Below, piece by piece: positions 1-7,704 of a DNA stretch of 33,844 nt; position 1 is the stretch's first letter; the number at the start of each line of letters is the position of its first letter. The stretch comes from DATEOR01 sp036279015 (GTDB lineage Bacteria > Actinomycetota > Thermoleophilia > Gaiellales > Gaiellaceae). The stretch covers positions 1 to 33,844 of the forward strand of contig DASUJY010000054.1 in assembly GCA_036279015.1 (NCBI GenBank), read 5' to 3'. The notes under the pieces are model-generated. The model was not told the DNA's origin. It worked only from the letters and a program-made list of their open reading frames with translations, and ran no database searches. A program made the position numbers and the translations under genes.

Positions 1-735
1 GATCGTGAAGAGCTGGCAGGAACGGTCGGCCCCTGCCTGTTCGAATGCATCTCGTAGTCTGCGGAGCTCCGTCTCCCTCCCGACGAGCGGCGTGTCGAGC
101 CGGCGCGCGACCCCCTCGTCGCCGTGCACCGCGACCAGACGGTGGGCGCGCAACGGCTCGCTCTTTCCCTTCACTTCGAGCGGCGGCATGGGCTCCACTT
201 CGGCGGCATCGCGCGCGAAGCGGAGGGTCTCGGCGCCGATGAGGATCTCGCCCGGCTCGGCCGCCTGCTCCAGCCTGGCCGCGACGTTGACGGCATCGCC
301 GGTTGCGAGCCGCTCCCCAGTGCCGGCGACGACTTCGCCGGTCGTGACGCCGATCCGACCCCGCACGCCCAGCTCGGGCAGCGCGTCGCGCATCTCGATT
401 GCGGCACGCAACGCCCTGAGCGCATCGTCTTCGTGCACGACCGGAATCCCGAAGACGGCCATCACGGCATCGCCGATGAATTTCTCGACCGAGCCCCCAT
501 GCCGCTCGACGATTCCCTTCATCCGGTCGAAGTACCGCGCGAGGAGACTTCTGAGGGCTTCAGGGTCGAGGCGCTCGCCAAGCTCGGTCGAGCCCGTCAG
601 GTCGCAGAAGAGCACCGTGACGACCTTGCGCGTCTCGCCCCCGTGTACGGGCGCCTCCGCAAGCGGCGCCCCACAGAACGGGCAGAACGCGAAGTCGCCG
701 GAGACGGCCTTACCGCATTCCGCACACGCCGCCAC
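1..735 (-). CDS. Class III adenylate/guanylate cyclase with N-terminal zinc ribbon, start of AAA-type module (partial, runs off left edge)
   Basis: The reading frame is open from a GTG at 735 to the window edge (245 residues), and an in-frame TAG lies four codons upstream, so GTG 735 is the first possible start. Residues 4-21 carry Cys4, Cys7, Cys18 and Cys21, a zinc ribbon. Residues 38-195 form a class III nucleotide cyclase catalytic domain: metal-binding Asp45 in CDLTGST and Asp89 in KFIGDAVMAVFG, and the later GDAVNVAARL helix. From about residue 215 the phrase PLVGRETELRRLRDAF is the usual opening of the AAA/ATPase (predicted ATPase plus TPR) half of the large actinobacterial cyclase-ATPase regulators. 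This protein is probably 900-1100 residues when complete. It is expected to make cAMP or to act as a signalling ATPase in the cytosol. The cyclase assignment is firm; the C-terminal architecture is inferred from family knowledge. Confidence 0.88.
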   Translation of the reverse strand, partial: MAACAECGKAVSGDFAFCPFCGAPLAEAPVHGGETRKVVTVLFCDLTGSTELGERLDPEALRSLLARYFDRMKGIVERHGGSVEKFIGDAVMAVFGIPVVHEDDALRALRAAIEMRDALPELGVRGRIGVTTGEVVAGTGERLATGDAVNVAARLEQAAEPGEILIGAETLRFARDAAEVEPMPPLEVKGKSEPLRAHRLVAVHGDEGVARRLDTPLVGRETELRRLRDAFEQAGADRSCQLFTI

Positions 736-795
736 GGGGCAAGTCTACGGCCTGCGCATGAGATCCAGGCCCCATCGGCAGGGCCTTGACGACGA

Positions 796-844
796 AGCCC
801 CGTTTCCGGGGCTCCTTCCGTCGCAGGCCACTACGCCGGATTCT
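796..844 (-). repeat. Diverged duplicate of the rnpB 3' end and its terminator
   Basis: This 49-nt stretch aligns without gaps to 964-1012, the 3' tail of the RNase P RNA gene plus terminator stem, with 41 of 49 positions identical by my hand count. On the minus strand it keeps a 7-bp stem (AGCCCCG/CGGGGCT) closed by a GAAA tetraloop, but the T-run that follows the real terminator is gone. The P1-closing segment has drifted. The intervening 845-959 shows no obvious further rnpB similarity and no convincing gene. Confidence 0.75.
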
Positions 845-959
845 CGCTCAACGTTGCGGGCGGAGCGAAGCCGGCGAGAACGCCGGGCGGTTACGGTGAG
901 ACCGCCGAACGACTGCCTCGCCGAAACTACGACGAATTCCGGAGAACACGACCTCATAG

Positions 960-985
960 AAAAAGCCCCGTTACCAGGGCTTTTT
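960..985 (-). terminator. Intrinsic terminator of rnpB
   Basis: On the minus strand AAAAAGCCC pairs with GGGCTTTTT around an 8-nt loop, giving a 9-bp stem whose 3' arm ends in a T-run. It begins five bases after the P1 helix of RNase P RNA closes. Confidence 0.85.
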
Positions 986-990
986 CCGTA

Positions 991-1341
<351 letters not shown>

Positions 1342-1354
<13 letters not shown>

Positions 1355-1539
1355 AAGCTCAATTGTAGCCCCGATTCCGCGGAGGCTTCGAAGCTCGCCT
1401 CGCACTGCGGGCAGACGATCGCCTGGTGCGTGTGGAGCACGAACTCGCCGCACACCGGGCACTCGAGGCTCGCGCCGCGCATGAGCGCCAGGAGCTCCTG
1501 GTCGAGCGTGCGGTTGAGGGGCACGATCTCCGTCATCAC
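1342..1539 (-). CDS. Small zinc-ribbon protein translationally coupled to lexA
   Basis: A protein of 64 or 65 residues of unknown function. The GTG start at 1539 overlaps the lexA stop by 4 nt, and the adjacent ATG at 1536 overlaps it by 1 nt; either fits translational coupling. Residues 26-47 contain CPVC and CPQC pairs 15 residues apart, a compact rubredoxin-like zinc ribbon, preceded by an acidic and hydrophobic helix (residues 8-20). The C-terminal 12 residues are read from DNA that is also the 5' end of rnpB. I do not recognise the family beyond zinc ribbon. Co-translation with LexA suggests an SOS-linked or DNA-associated accessory role, which is inference only. Confidence 0.75.
1362..1367 (-). 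promoter_or_regulatory. rnpB -10 element inside the upstream small gene
   Basis: A consensus-like TACAAT on the minus strand is followed by seven bases before the first base of the P1 helix at 1354, exactly the spacing expected for transcription starting at the mature 5' end. The best -35 candidate, TTCGAA at 1387-1392, is weak and 19 bp away. Confidence 0.6.
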
Positions 1540-2174
1540 ACCCGCCTGAAGACCCCGATCACCTTGCCGAGGATCTGCACGTGCGCGGGGTAGAGAGGGT
1601 CGAGGGACTCGTTCTCGGGCTGGAGCCGGATGCGGCCCTTCTCGCGGAAGAACCGCTTCACGGTCGCCTCGTCGGCCGCCTCGTCCTCACCCGCAAGCGC
1701 GACGACGATCTCTCCGTCTCGCGCCGTCGCCTGCTTTGCAACGACGACGTAGTCCCCGTCGAGGATGCCCGCGTCGATCATGCTCTCGCCCTTCACGCGC
1801 AGGAGGAACTCGTCGCCGCCGGCCGTGAGCGGCTCGGGAACGGCGAGGTAATCCTCGATGTTCTCCTCCGCGAGGAGCGGCCCGCCCGCGGCGATGTCGC
1901 CGACGAGAGGAAGCCGGCGGGAGTCGCGCGCGACCGCCCGCGCGGGTGGCGCGGCGGCCGCCTGCTCCCGTCCGACGATCTCCAGAGCGCGCGGCTTGGT
2001 CGGGTCACGGCGGAGGAGGCCGGCACGTTCGAGGTTCGCGAGATGGGCGTGCACCGTCGAGGGTGAAGCGAGACCGACCTCCTCGCCGATCTCGCGGACG
2101 GTCGGCGGGTAGCCGTGCTTGGCCGCGTAGCGGACGACGAAGTCGTAGATCTCCTGCTGGCGCTTGCTCAGCAT
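1536..2174 (-). CDS. lexA: LexA repressor (SOS regulator, S24 self-cleaving protease)
   Basis: The protein has 212 residues, close to the usual 200-240. The N-terminal winged helix (1-65) reads QQEIYDFVVRYAAKHGYPPT and carries the recognition helix SPSTVHAHLANLERAG. A linker rich in Ala and Arg (70-88) leads to the peptidase domain. The cleavage site lies in GDIAAGGPL between Ala96 and Gly97, with catalytic Ser131 (GESMID) and Lys147 (VVVAK), as in E. coli LexA. RecA-stimulated self-cleavage relieves repression of DNA repair genes. A LexA box 14 bp upstream of the ATG shows autoregulation. The downstream zinc-ribbon gene overlaps its stop codon. Confidence 0.97.
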   Translation of the reverse strand: MLSKRQQEIYDFVVRYAAKHGYPPTVREIGEEVGLASPSTVHAHLANLERAGLLRRDPTKPRALEIVGREQAAAAPPARAVARDSRRLPLVGDIAAGGPLLAEENIEDYLAVPEPLTAGGDEFLLRVKGESMIDAGILDGDYVVVAKQATARDGEIVVALAGEDEAADEATVKRFFREKGRIRLQPENESLDPLYPAHVQILGKVIGVFRRV

Positions 2175-2187
2175 CGCGTCTCCCTGG

Positions 2188-2203
2188 TCGAACAGCTGTT
2201 CGC
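2188..2203. promoter_or_regulatory. LexA (SOS) box
   Basis: TCGAACAGCTGTTCGC contains the perfect palindrome CGAACAGCTGTTCG, matching the Gram-positive/actinobacterial LexA pattern GAAC-N4-GTTC. It covers the predicted lexA transcription start and would block initiation when bound. Confidence 0.9.
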
Positions 2204-2206
2204 ATC

Positions 2207-2235
2207 AAGGTAGCGCGCCGTTCGGACGGAGTCAA
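2207..2235 (-). promoter_or_regulatory. lexA promoter
   Basis: On the minus strand TTGACT (2230-2235) and TACCTT (2207-2212) are separated by 17 bp, a good vegetative sigma-factor promoter. The start would fall near 2200, inside the LexA box. Confidence 0.75.
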
Positions 2236-2280
2236 ACTCCCGGCTCCGGGAGCGGCTGCCGGAACGAAGAGATCCCTCGC

Positions 2281-2286
2281 TACAAT
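2281..2286 (+). promoter_or_regulatory. -10 element of tRNA-Leu
   Basis: TACAAT sits 11 bp before the mature 5' end of tRNA-Leu. No good -35 is visible at 16-18 bp. Confidence 0.5.
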
Positions 2287-2297
2287 GCGGTCCGCGC

Positions 2298-2383
<86 letters not shown>

Positions 2384-2390
2384 TGCTCGA

Positions 2391-2414
2391 GGCACTCCGA
2401 AGGGGGTGCCTTCG
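2391..2414 (+). terminator. Putative terminator after tRNA-Leu
   Basis: GGCACTCC pairs with GGGGTGCC (one G-T pair) around the loop GAAG, then a short TTC-rich run. The T-run is weak, so partial readthrough into tldD is possible. Confidence 0.5.
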
Positions 2415-2442
2415 CTTTCCCGCGTCGCTAAGGTACGCGGCC

Positions 2443-3888
2443 GTGCGCGAACTCTGTGCAGAGGCGATCGACGTGGCCACGGGCGCCGGCGCCGGCTATG
2501 CGGACGCCCGGGCTGTGACGCGACGCGCGCAGAATGTTGCGACGAAGAACGGCGAGGTCGAGTCAGTCGCCGACGGAGAGACCGAGGGCATCGGCGTGCG
2601 CGTCCTCGTCGGTGGAGCGTGGGGATTCGCGTGCGACCGCAGGCTCTCGACGCAGGGGGCTCGCGCCGCCGCAGAGCGGGCGGTCGCCTTCGCGCGGGCG
2701 AGCGCCGGCCGCGCCGGGAGGAAGCCCGTCGAGCTCGCGCCCGCGCCGGCGAAGAGCGGCGAGTACAGGACTCCAGCCGAGCGCGACCCGGTCGACGTGC
2801 CGCTCTCGGAGAAGGTCGACCTCTGCCTGCGCGCCGAAGCCGCGATGAAGCACGGCGACGTCAAGATCACCGAGTCGACGGTGCGGGCACAGCGGGAGCA
2901 GCGAGCGTTTCGCTCCTCGGAAGGCGCCGACGTCTACCAGGAGTTCGTGGAGTGCGGCGCCGGCATCGACGCCCTCGCGATCCGCGACGGCCGGGTTCAG
3001 ATCAGGAGCTACCCGAGCGCCCACGGCGGCTCGAGCTCGCAGTCGGGCTGGGAATACGTCGACGCGCTCGACCTGGCCGGCAACGCTCCTCGAGTCGCCG
3101 AGGAGGCTGCGGCCCTGCTCCGGGCCGATCCATGCCCCTCCGGCATCACCACCGTCGTCCTCGACAACGAGCAGATGGTCCTCCAGGTGCACGAGTCGGT
3201 CGGGCATCCGACCGAGCTCGACCGCGTCTACGGAACCGAGGCGGCCTACGCGGGCACAAGCTTCCTCAAGCCGGGCGACCTCGGCAGCCTCCGGTACGGC
3301 TCGGAACACATGAACGTCACCGCCGACTCCACCACTCCCGGTGGGCTCGGTACCTTCGCCTTCGACGACGAGGGCATCCCGGCGGGTCGACAGCCGGTGG
3401 TCGAGGCGGGCATCCTGCGCGGCTTCCTCTCCTCGCGGGAGACCGCCGGCCTGATCGGCGCCGGCCATGGTGGCTCGATGCGCGCCGACGGCTGGAGCCG
3501 TATGCCGCTCGTCCGTATGACCAACCTCCACCTCGAGCCCGGCGAAGGCTCGTTCGACGAGCTGCTCGCCGACGTCGACGACGGCATCTTCATGTGCACG
3601 AACAAGAGCTGGTCGATCGACGACAAGCGCCTCAACTTCCAGTTCGGGACGCAGATCGCCTGGGAGATCAAGGACGGGAAGCTGGGACGCATGCTCCGCG
3701 ACGCCACCTACACGGGCGTGACGCCGGTCTTCTGGGGCAGCCTCGACGCCGTCGCGGGCAAGGACGAGTGGCACCTCTACGGCCTCACGAACTGCGGCAA
3801 GGGCCAGCCCGGCCAGCACGCGCACGTCTCGCACGGCACGTCCGCCGGGCGCTTCCGCAACGTCCAGGTCGGCGTCCGTGACGTCTGA
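2443..3888 (+). CDS. tldD: TldD metalloprotease subunit
   Basis: The protein has 481 residues, the same length as E. coli TldD. With TldE it forms a heterodimeric zinc protease that degrades unfolded peptides and trims modified peptides. The metal motif HESVGH lies at residues 250-255 (HExxxH) in the central core, and the C-terminal third has the family glycine-rich segments (GGLGTFAFDDEG, TNKSWSIDDKRLNFQFG). GTG 2443 is chosen because AAGG lies 9 bp upstream and the protein then begins at the conserved VRELCAEAIDVA helix; an upstream in-frame GTG at 2341 lies inside the tRNA and would add 34 unlikely residues. It is the first gene of a tight operon with tldE, whose start overlaps its stop by 11 nt. 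Confidence 0.95.
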   Translation: MRELCAEAIDVATGAGAGYADARAVTRRAQNVATKNGEVESVADGETEGIGVRVLVGGAWGFACDRRLSTQGARAAAERAVAFARASAGRAGRKPVELAPAPAKSGEYRTPAERDPVDVPLSEKVDLCLRAEAAMKHGDVKITESTVRAQREQRAFRSSEGADVYQEFVECGAGIDALAIRDGRVQIRSYPSAHGGSSSQSGWEYVDALDLAGNAPRVAEEAAALLRADPCPSGITTVVLDNEQMVLQVHESVGHPTELDRVYGTEAAYAGTSFLKPGDLGSLRYGSEHMNVTADSTTPGGLGTFAFDDEGIPAGRQPVVEAGILRGFLSSRETAGLIGAGHGGSMRADGWSRMPLVRMTNLHLEPGEGSFDELLADVDDGIFMCTNKSWSIDDKRLNFQFGTQIAWEIKDGKLGRMLRDATYTGVTPVFWGSLDAVAGKDEWHLYGLTNCGKGQPGQHAHVSHGTSAGRFRNVQVGVRDV

Positions 3889-5248
3889 CGGTCGGGCCCT
3901 CGAGCTGGCCGAGCGCGCTTGGCGCGCCGCCGAGGCCGACGAGGCCGACGCCGTCGTCCAGGCAGAGGAGTCCGGCTTCGCGCGCTTCGCGGCCTCCGAG
4001 GTGCACCAGCCGACCCTGATCCGCGACGAGACCGTCACGCTTCGCGTCGTCCGCGACGGCAGGGTGGGCTGCGCCGTCACGAACCGCATCGACGACGAGG
4101 GCCTGAAAGAGGCAGGGCGCCGAGCCGCAGAGGCGGCCGACAGCGCTCCGCCGGATCCCGGCTATCCGGGCCTCCAGCCGCCGGCCGCGGTCCCCGACGT
4201 GGCCGGCTACGACGAGGAGACGGCCGCCCTCACCGCCGAGGAGCAGGCAGCAGCCGCAGCCGGGGCGATCGAGGCTGCGCCCGACTACGGGCTCTACGGC
4301 TACTTCACGAGCGGCGTGACGGAGACGGCGGTCGCCTCGAGCACCGGCCACGCGGTCAGCCAGCGGATGACGGACGCGAGCGTTCTCGCGATCGCCGCCA
4401 CCGACGACTCCTCCGGCTACGCCGAGGCGACGTCCTGGCGGGCTGGAGAGCTCGACCTCGCCGGCTGCGCGCGGGAGGCGGCCGAGAAGGCGGCGCGAAC
4501 GCGGGGAGCGACGGAGATCGAGCCGGGGACGCACGCCGCCATCCTCGAGCCGTACGCCTTATCAGAGCTCCTCTGGTACTTCGCGTTCAGCTCGCTCGGC
4601 GCGCTCTCCTGCCTGGAGGGACGGAGCTATCTGAGCGGACGCCTCGGCGAGCGCCTGTTCCACGAGAGCTTCACGCTCGTAGACGACGGGCTCGATCCGC
4701 AGGGCATGCCGAAGGCCTTCGACCTCGAGGGCGTGCCGAAGCAGCCCGTCACGATCGTCGAGGAAGGGGTCGCCAGGGATGTGGTCTGGGATCGCCGAAC
4801 CGCGAAGCGCGCGGGAGAGGGGCGCGAGTCGACGGGACACGCTCTCCCGGCTCCGGCGCAGGGGTTCGGCCCGATTCCGCTCAACCTCTCGGTCCGGGGC
4901 GGGGACGCTGCTGCGAGCGCGCTCCCGGAACGCGTCGGCGACGGGATCTACGTGACCCGGCTCCACTACCTCGGCGTCGTCGACCCACGCGAGGGGATCA
5001 TCACCGGCATGACCCGCGACGGGACATTCAGGATCGAGGGCGGTAAGGTGACGAAGCCGCTCGTGAACCTCCGCTTCACAACGTCGTTCCCGAAGCTCGT
5101 CGAGGGCATCCTCGGGCTCTCGGAGGAGATCGTGCTCGTGAACCGGAGCGACTTCTACGACGAGCGCTATCCTTTCGGGACACGCGTCCCGGCGGTCGCG
5201 ACGAGCGCGTTCACGATCGTCGGAACGGGCTCGGGGCCAGGTCTGTAG
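3878..5248 (+). CDS. pmbA: TldE/PmbA subunit
   Basis: The 456-residue partner of TldD has the same fold (N-terminal alpha/beta helices, C-terminal core ending VVGTGSGPGL-like) but no HExxxH motif, as expected for the non-catalytic subunit. Family landmarks include the NRIDDEGL region, SQRMTDASV, SSLGALSCLEGRSYLSG near the middle and GIITGMTRDGTFRIEGG near residue 380. GTG 3878 overlaps the tldD stop by 11 nt, so translation is coupled. The stop codon directly abuts the ATG of the propeller gene. TldD/E targets range from peptide antibiotics to antitoxins; no dedicated substrate gene is visible nearby. Confidence 0.93.
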   Translation: MTSDGRALELAERAWRAAEADEADAVVQAEESGFARFAASEVHQPTLIRDETVTLRVVRDGRVGCAVTNRIDDEGLKEAGRRAAEAADSAPPDPGYPGLQPPAAVPDVAGYDEETAALTAEEQAAAAAGAIEAAPDYGLYGYFTSGVTETAVASSTGHAVSQRMTDASVLAIAATDDSSGYAEATSWRAGELDLAGCAREAAEKAARTRGATEIEPGTHAAILEPYALSELLWYFAFSSLGALSCLEGRSYLSGRLGERLFHESFTLVDDGLDPQGMPKAFDLEGVPKQPVTIVEEGVARDVVWDRRTAKRAGEGRESTGHALPAPAQGFGPIPLNLSVRGGDAAASALPERVGDGIYVTRLHYLGVVDPREGIITGMTRDGTFRIEGGKVTKPLVNLRFTTSFPKLVEGILGLSEEIVLVNRSDFYDERYPFGTRVPAVATSAFTIVGTGSGPGL

Positions 5249-6316
5249 ATGGCCAACACGCTCCTCGTCGGCACGCGCAAAGGTCTCTTCGTGCTCTCGG
5301 GCGACGAGGAGCGCCGCAACTGGGAGGTCTCCGGCCCGCTCCTCAAGGGCTGGGAGGTCTTCCACGCCGTCCCTGATCCGCGCGACGGAAGCGTGTACGC
5401 GGCGACGAACAGCTTCGTCTACGGCGCCACCGTCCATCGCTCGACCGACCGCGGCGAGACCTGGACGCGCGCCGAGGAGCTCGGCCTCCCGGAGGAGACG
5501 GGCCTCACGCTCGAGAAGACCTGGCACGTCAGGCCGGGCCGGGACGGCGAGGACGGACGCCTCTGGCTCGGCGGCGCGCCCGGCGTACTCTTCCGCTCCG
5601 ACGACGCCGGGACGACCTGGCATCCGGTCGACGGAGTCGTCGGACACGCGACCCGCGACCAGTGGAATCCGGGCGCTGGAGGCATGTGCTGCCACTCGAT
5701 CCAGCTCGACCCGGACGACCCGGAGCGCATGTACATCGCCATCTCGGCGGCGGGCGGCTTCCGCAGCGAGGATGGCGGCGAGTCCTGGACGCCCGCCAAC
5801 CAGGGCGTCGCCGCGGACTTCATGCCGGACCCGTTCCCCGAGGTCGGGCAGTGCGTGCACAAGCTCCTCGTCCATCCCGCGAGGCCCGAGCGCCTCTGGC
5901 AGCAGAACCACTGCGGCGTCTACCGCTCGGACGACCACGGGCGAAGCTGGGAGCGGCTCGAAGACAACGGGCTTCCGAGCGGGTTCGGGTTTCCGATCGC
6001 CCTCGACCCCTCCGACCCGGACGTGGCCTTCGTCATCCCCGAGGAGGGAGCGGAGAACCGCGTCACGCCGGACGGCCGCCTAGGCGTCTACCGCACGGGC
6101 GACGGAGGGCAGAGCTGGAACCTCCTCGAGGGCGGGCTCCCCAAGCCGGCCTGGGTCGCCGTGCTCCGTGAGGCGTCGTCGTTCGACGAGCGCGGCGTCT
6201 ACTTCGGCACGCAGAGCGGCTCGGTCTTCGTGACGGCCGACGGAGGCGAGAGCTGGTCGGAGGCCGCCTCGCAGCTCCCCCCGATCCTCTCCGTCGAGGC
6301 CGCCGACTGGCCGTAG
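5249..6316 (+). CDS. Cytosolic six-Asp-box beta-propeller (sialidase/sortilin-like BNR repeat protein)
   Basis: The protein has 355 residues and no signal peptide or membrane segment. Six Asp-box turns (S/T-x-D-x-G-x-[ST]-W) begin at residues 65, 117, 173, 227, 283 and 329, mostly 52-56 residues apart, one per blade, giving a six-bladed propeller. Non-repeat residues cluster as Cys147-Cys148-His149 (GGMCCHSIQLDP), Cys202 with His204, and His221-Cys222 (QQNHCGVYRSDD). This suggests a metal or catalytic site rather than a glycosidase, since the sialidase arginine triad is not evident. ATG 5249 follows the tldE stop immediately. The MoaD-like gene comes next, and the pair is likely functionally linked. 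Database names such as exo-alpha-sialidase would be misleading; the function is unknown. Confidence 0.85.
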   Translation: MANTLLVGTRKGLFVLSGDEERRNWEVSGPLLKGWEVFHAVPDPRDGSVYAATNSFVYGATVHRSTDRGETWTRAEELGLPEETGLTLEKTWHVRPGRDGEDGRLWLGGAPGVLFRSDDAGTTWHPVDGVVGHATRDQWNPGAGGMCCHSIQLDPDDPERMYIAISAAGGFRSEDGGESWTPANQGVAADFMPDPFPEVGQCVHKLLVHPARPERLWQQNHCGVYRSDDHGRSWERLEDNGLPSGFGFPIALDPSDPDVAFVIPEEGAENRVTPDGRLGVYRTGDGGQSWNLLEGGLPKPAWVAVLREASSFDERGVYFGTQSGSVFVTADGGESWSEAASQLPPILSVEAADWP

Positions 6317-6330
6317 TCCTCCTGCCGGGC

Positions 6331-6570
6331 ATGCTCGCCGCGGAGGTCGGCGGGCAGCGCCGCTTCGAGATCGAGGCGGAGACCGTCGCCGCCGCGCTGA
6401 AGTCCTTGCCGGTCGCGAACCTCGTCTTCGACGAGCGCGGAGAGCTCCGCCGGCTGGTGAACGTCTACGTCGACGGCATCGACGTCCGCGATCGCGGCGG
6501 CATCGAGCTCCCGCTCGCGGGCGGCGAGGAAATCAGGCTCGTCGGCGCAATCGCCGGCGGCTTCCTTTAG
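6331..6570 (+). CDS. MoaD/ThiS-like sulfur-carrier or ubiquitin-like protein with C-terminal GG-Phe-Leu
   Basis: The protein has 79 residues from ATG 6331. The stretch VFDERGELRRLVNVYVDGID and the end GGEEIRLVGAIAGG are those of MoaD/ThiS-type beta-grasp sulfur carriers, whose C-terminal GlyGly is activated by an E1-like adenylating enzyme. Here two residues, Phe-Leu, follow GlyGly, so activation would need trimming. The first beta strand (LAVVLLPGM) lies partly upstream of the ATG, and no ATG or GTG is available there; initiation at CTG 6307, overlapping the propeller stop, is possible. It is coupled to the propeller gene (14 nt gap) and overlaps convergently with secG by 4 nt. A dedicated E1 or protease is not in the window. 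Confidence 0.8.
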   Translation: MLAAEVGGQRRFEIEAETVAAALKSLPVANLVFDERGELRRLVNVYVDGIDVRDRGGIELPLAGGEEIRLVGAIAGGFL

Positions 6571-6788
6571 AGAACGTAGAAGAGGGCGATCGTGTTGATG
6601 CCGAAGAGGGCGGCGACGGCGAGCGTGAGCCGTGTCAGGTTCCGCTCCACGATGTGCTGGCCGCCCTGGGAGGCGGGCGTGAATCCCATCCCGCCGAAGC
6701 CCGTGTCGCGCCCCGAGTGCATGAGCACGAGCGTGATCAGGATCGCGGAGAGGAGAACCTGGATAACGGGCAGGACGACGTCGAGCAC
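6567..6788 (-). CDS. secG: SecG, preprotein translocase subunit
   Basis: A 73-residue inner-membrane protein with two transmembrane helices (about residues 3-22 and 52-72) joined by a loop with LMHSGRDTGFGGMGF, the Gly-rich signature of SecG. It stabilises SecYE during SecA-driven export. The start is GTG 6788. The 3' end overlaps the MoaD-like gene by 4 nt tail to tail. The other translocase genes are not nearby. Confidence 0.93.
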   Translation of the reverse strand: MLDVVLPVIQVLLSAILITLVLMHSGRDTGFGGMGFTPASQGGQHIVERNLTRLTLAVAALFGINTIALFYVL

Positions 6789-6810
6789 GCTCCCAGGATA
6801 GCGAGCGGGC

Positions 6811-7704
6811 TCACCGTCGGATCTCGAGACCGCGTGACGCCCCGACGTGCTCGACCTGGAGCGTCGTGTGGTCGAGGGCGAAGCGCTCTTCGAGCATGCG
6901 CTCGAGCTCGAGCCGGATCCGGTGGCAGTCCGCGCCGGGCTCGACGAGGACGTGGGCGGAAAGAGCCGGGAAGCCGCTCGTCACCGTCCAGACATGGAGG
7001 TCGTGCGCCTCGACAACCTGGTCGTGCTCGACGAGCGCCCGCCCGACCTCCCCCGGAGGTGCCGAGGCCGGCGCTCCCTCCAGGAAGATGCGGCCCGACT
7101 CCCGCAGAAGCTCGAAGGCCGCCCAGAGCATGAGCGCGACCACGACGAGCGACGCGATCGGGTCGAAGCGGTCCCAGCCGGTCGCGAGCACGAGCCCCCC
7201 GGCCAACGCCGTCCCGAGGAACGCGGCGAGGTCCGTGGCGATGTGGAGATACGCGCCGCGGACGTTCAGGCTCTGGCGGCTCGCCCGCGCCAGCAGCGCG
7301 AGGATCGCGACGTTCACGAGGATTCCGGCGATGGCGACGAAGAGGACGATCGCGCCCTCCACCTCAGGCGGGTCGATGAGGCGGCGGACGGCCGAGTAGA
7401 GGATCCAGGCGGCGATCAGGAGGAGCGAGATGCCGTTGGCCTGGGCGGCGAGGATCTCCGCGCGCGCGAAGCCGAACGTGAAGCGCCCACGCGCAGGAAG
7501 CGCGGCGGCCCAGGCGGCGAAGAGCGCGAGGCCGAGTGCAGCGGCGTCGGTGAGCATGTGGCCGGCGTCGGCGAGGAGCGCGAGCGAGCTCGCCGCGATC
7601 CCGAAGACCACCTCCGCGACCATGAAGGCGAGGAGGAGGGCGAGCGAGATGCCGAGGATCCGCCGATCCGAGCCCGCGTCTGCGTGGACGTGCATCGAGC
7701 TCAT
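6811..7704 (-). CDS. CDF-family divalent metal (zinc) efflux transporter
   Basis: A 297-residue cation diffusion facilitator. The His-containing N-terminus (MHVHADAG) is followed by six predicted membrane helices between about residues 17 and 205. The metal site residues appear as DAGHMLTD in helix 2 (Asp, His and Asp) and HIATDLAAF in helix 5 (His-x3-Asp). The cytosolic C-terminal domain with VVEAHDLHVWTVTSG and HTTLQVEH regulates dimerisation. It exports Zn2+ or related ions in exchange for protons (CzcD/ZitB type). ATG 7704 overlaps the glycosyltransferase stop by 4 nt (ATGA), so the two form an operon; a second in-frame ATG lies three codons later. The pairing with a glycosyltransferase is probably not functional. 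Confidence 0.93.
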   Translation of the reverse strand: MSSMHVHADAGSDRRILGISLALLLAFMVAEVVFGIAASSLALLADAGHMLTDAAALGLALFAAWAAALPARGRFTFGFARAEILAAQANGISLLLIAAWILYSAVRRLIDPPEVEGAIVLFVAIAGILVNVAILALLARASRQSLNVRGAYLHIATDLAAFLGTALAGGLVLATGWDRFDPIASLVVVALMLWAAFELLRESGRIFLEGAPASAPPGEVGRALVEHDQVVEAHDLHVWTVTSGFPALSAHVLVEPGADCHRIRLELERMLEERFALDHTTLQVEHVGASRGLEIRR

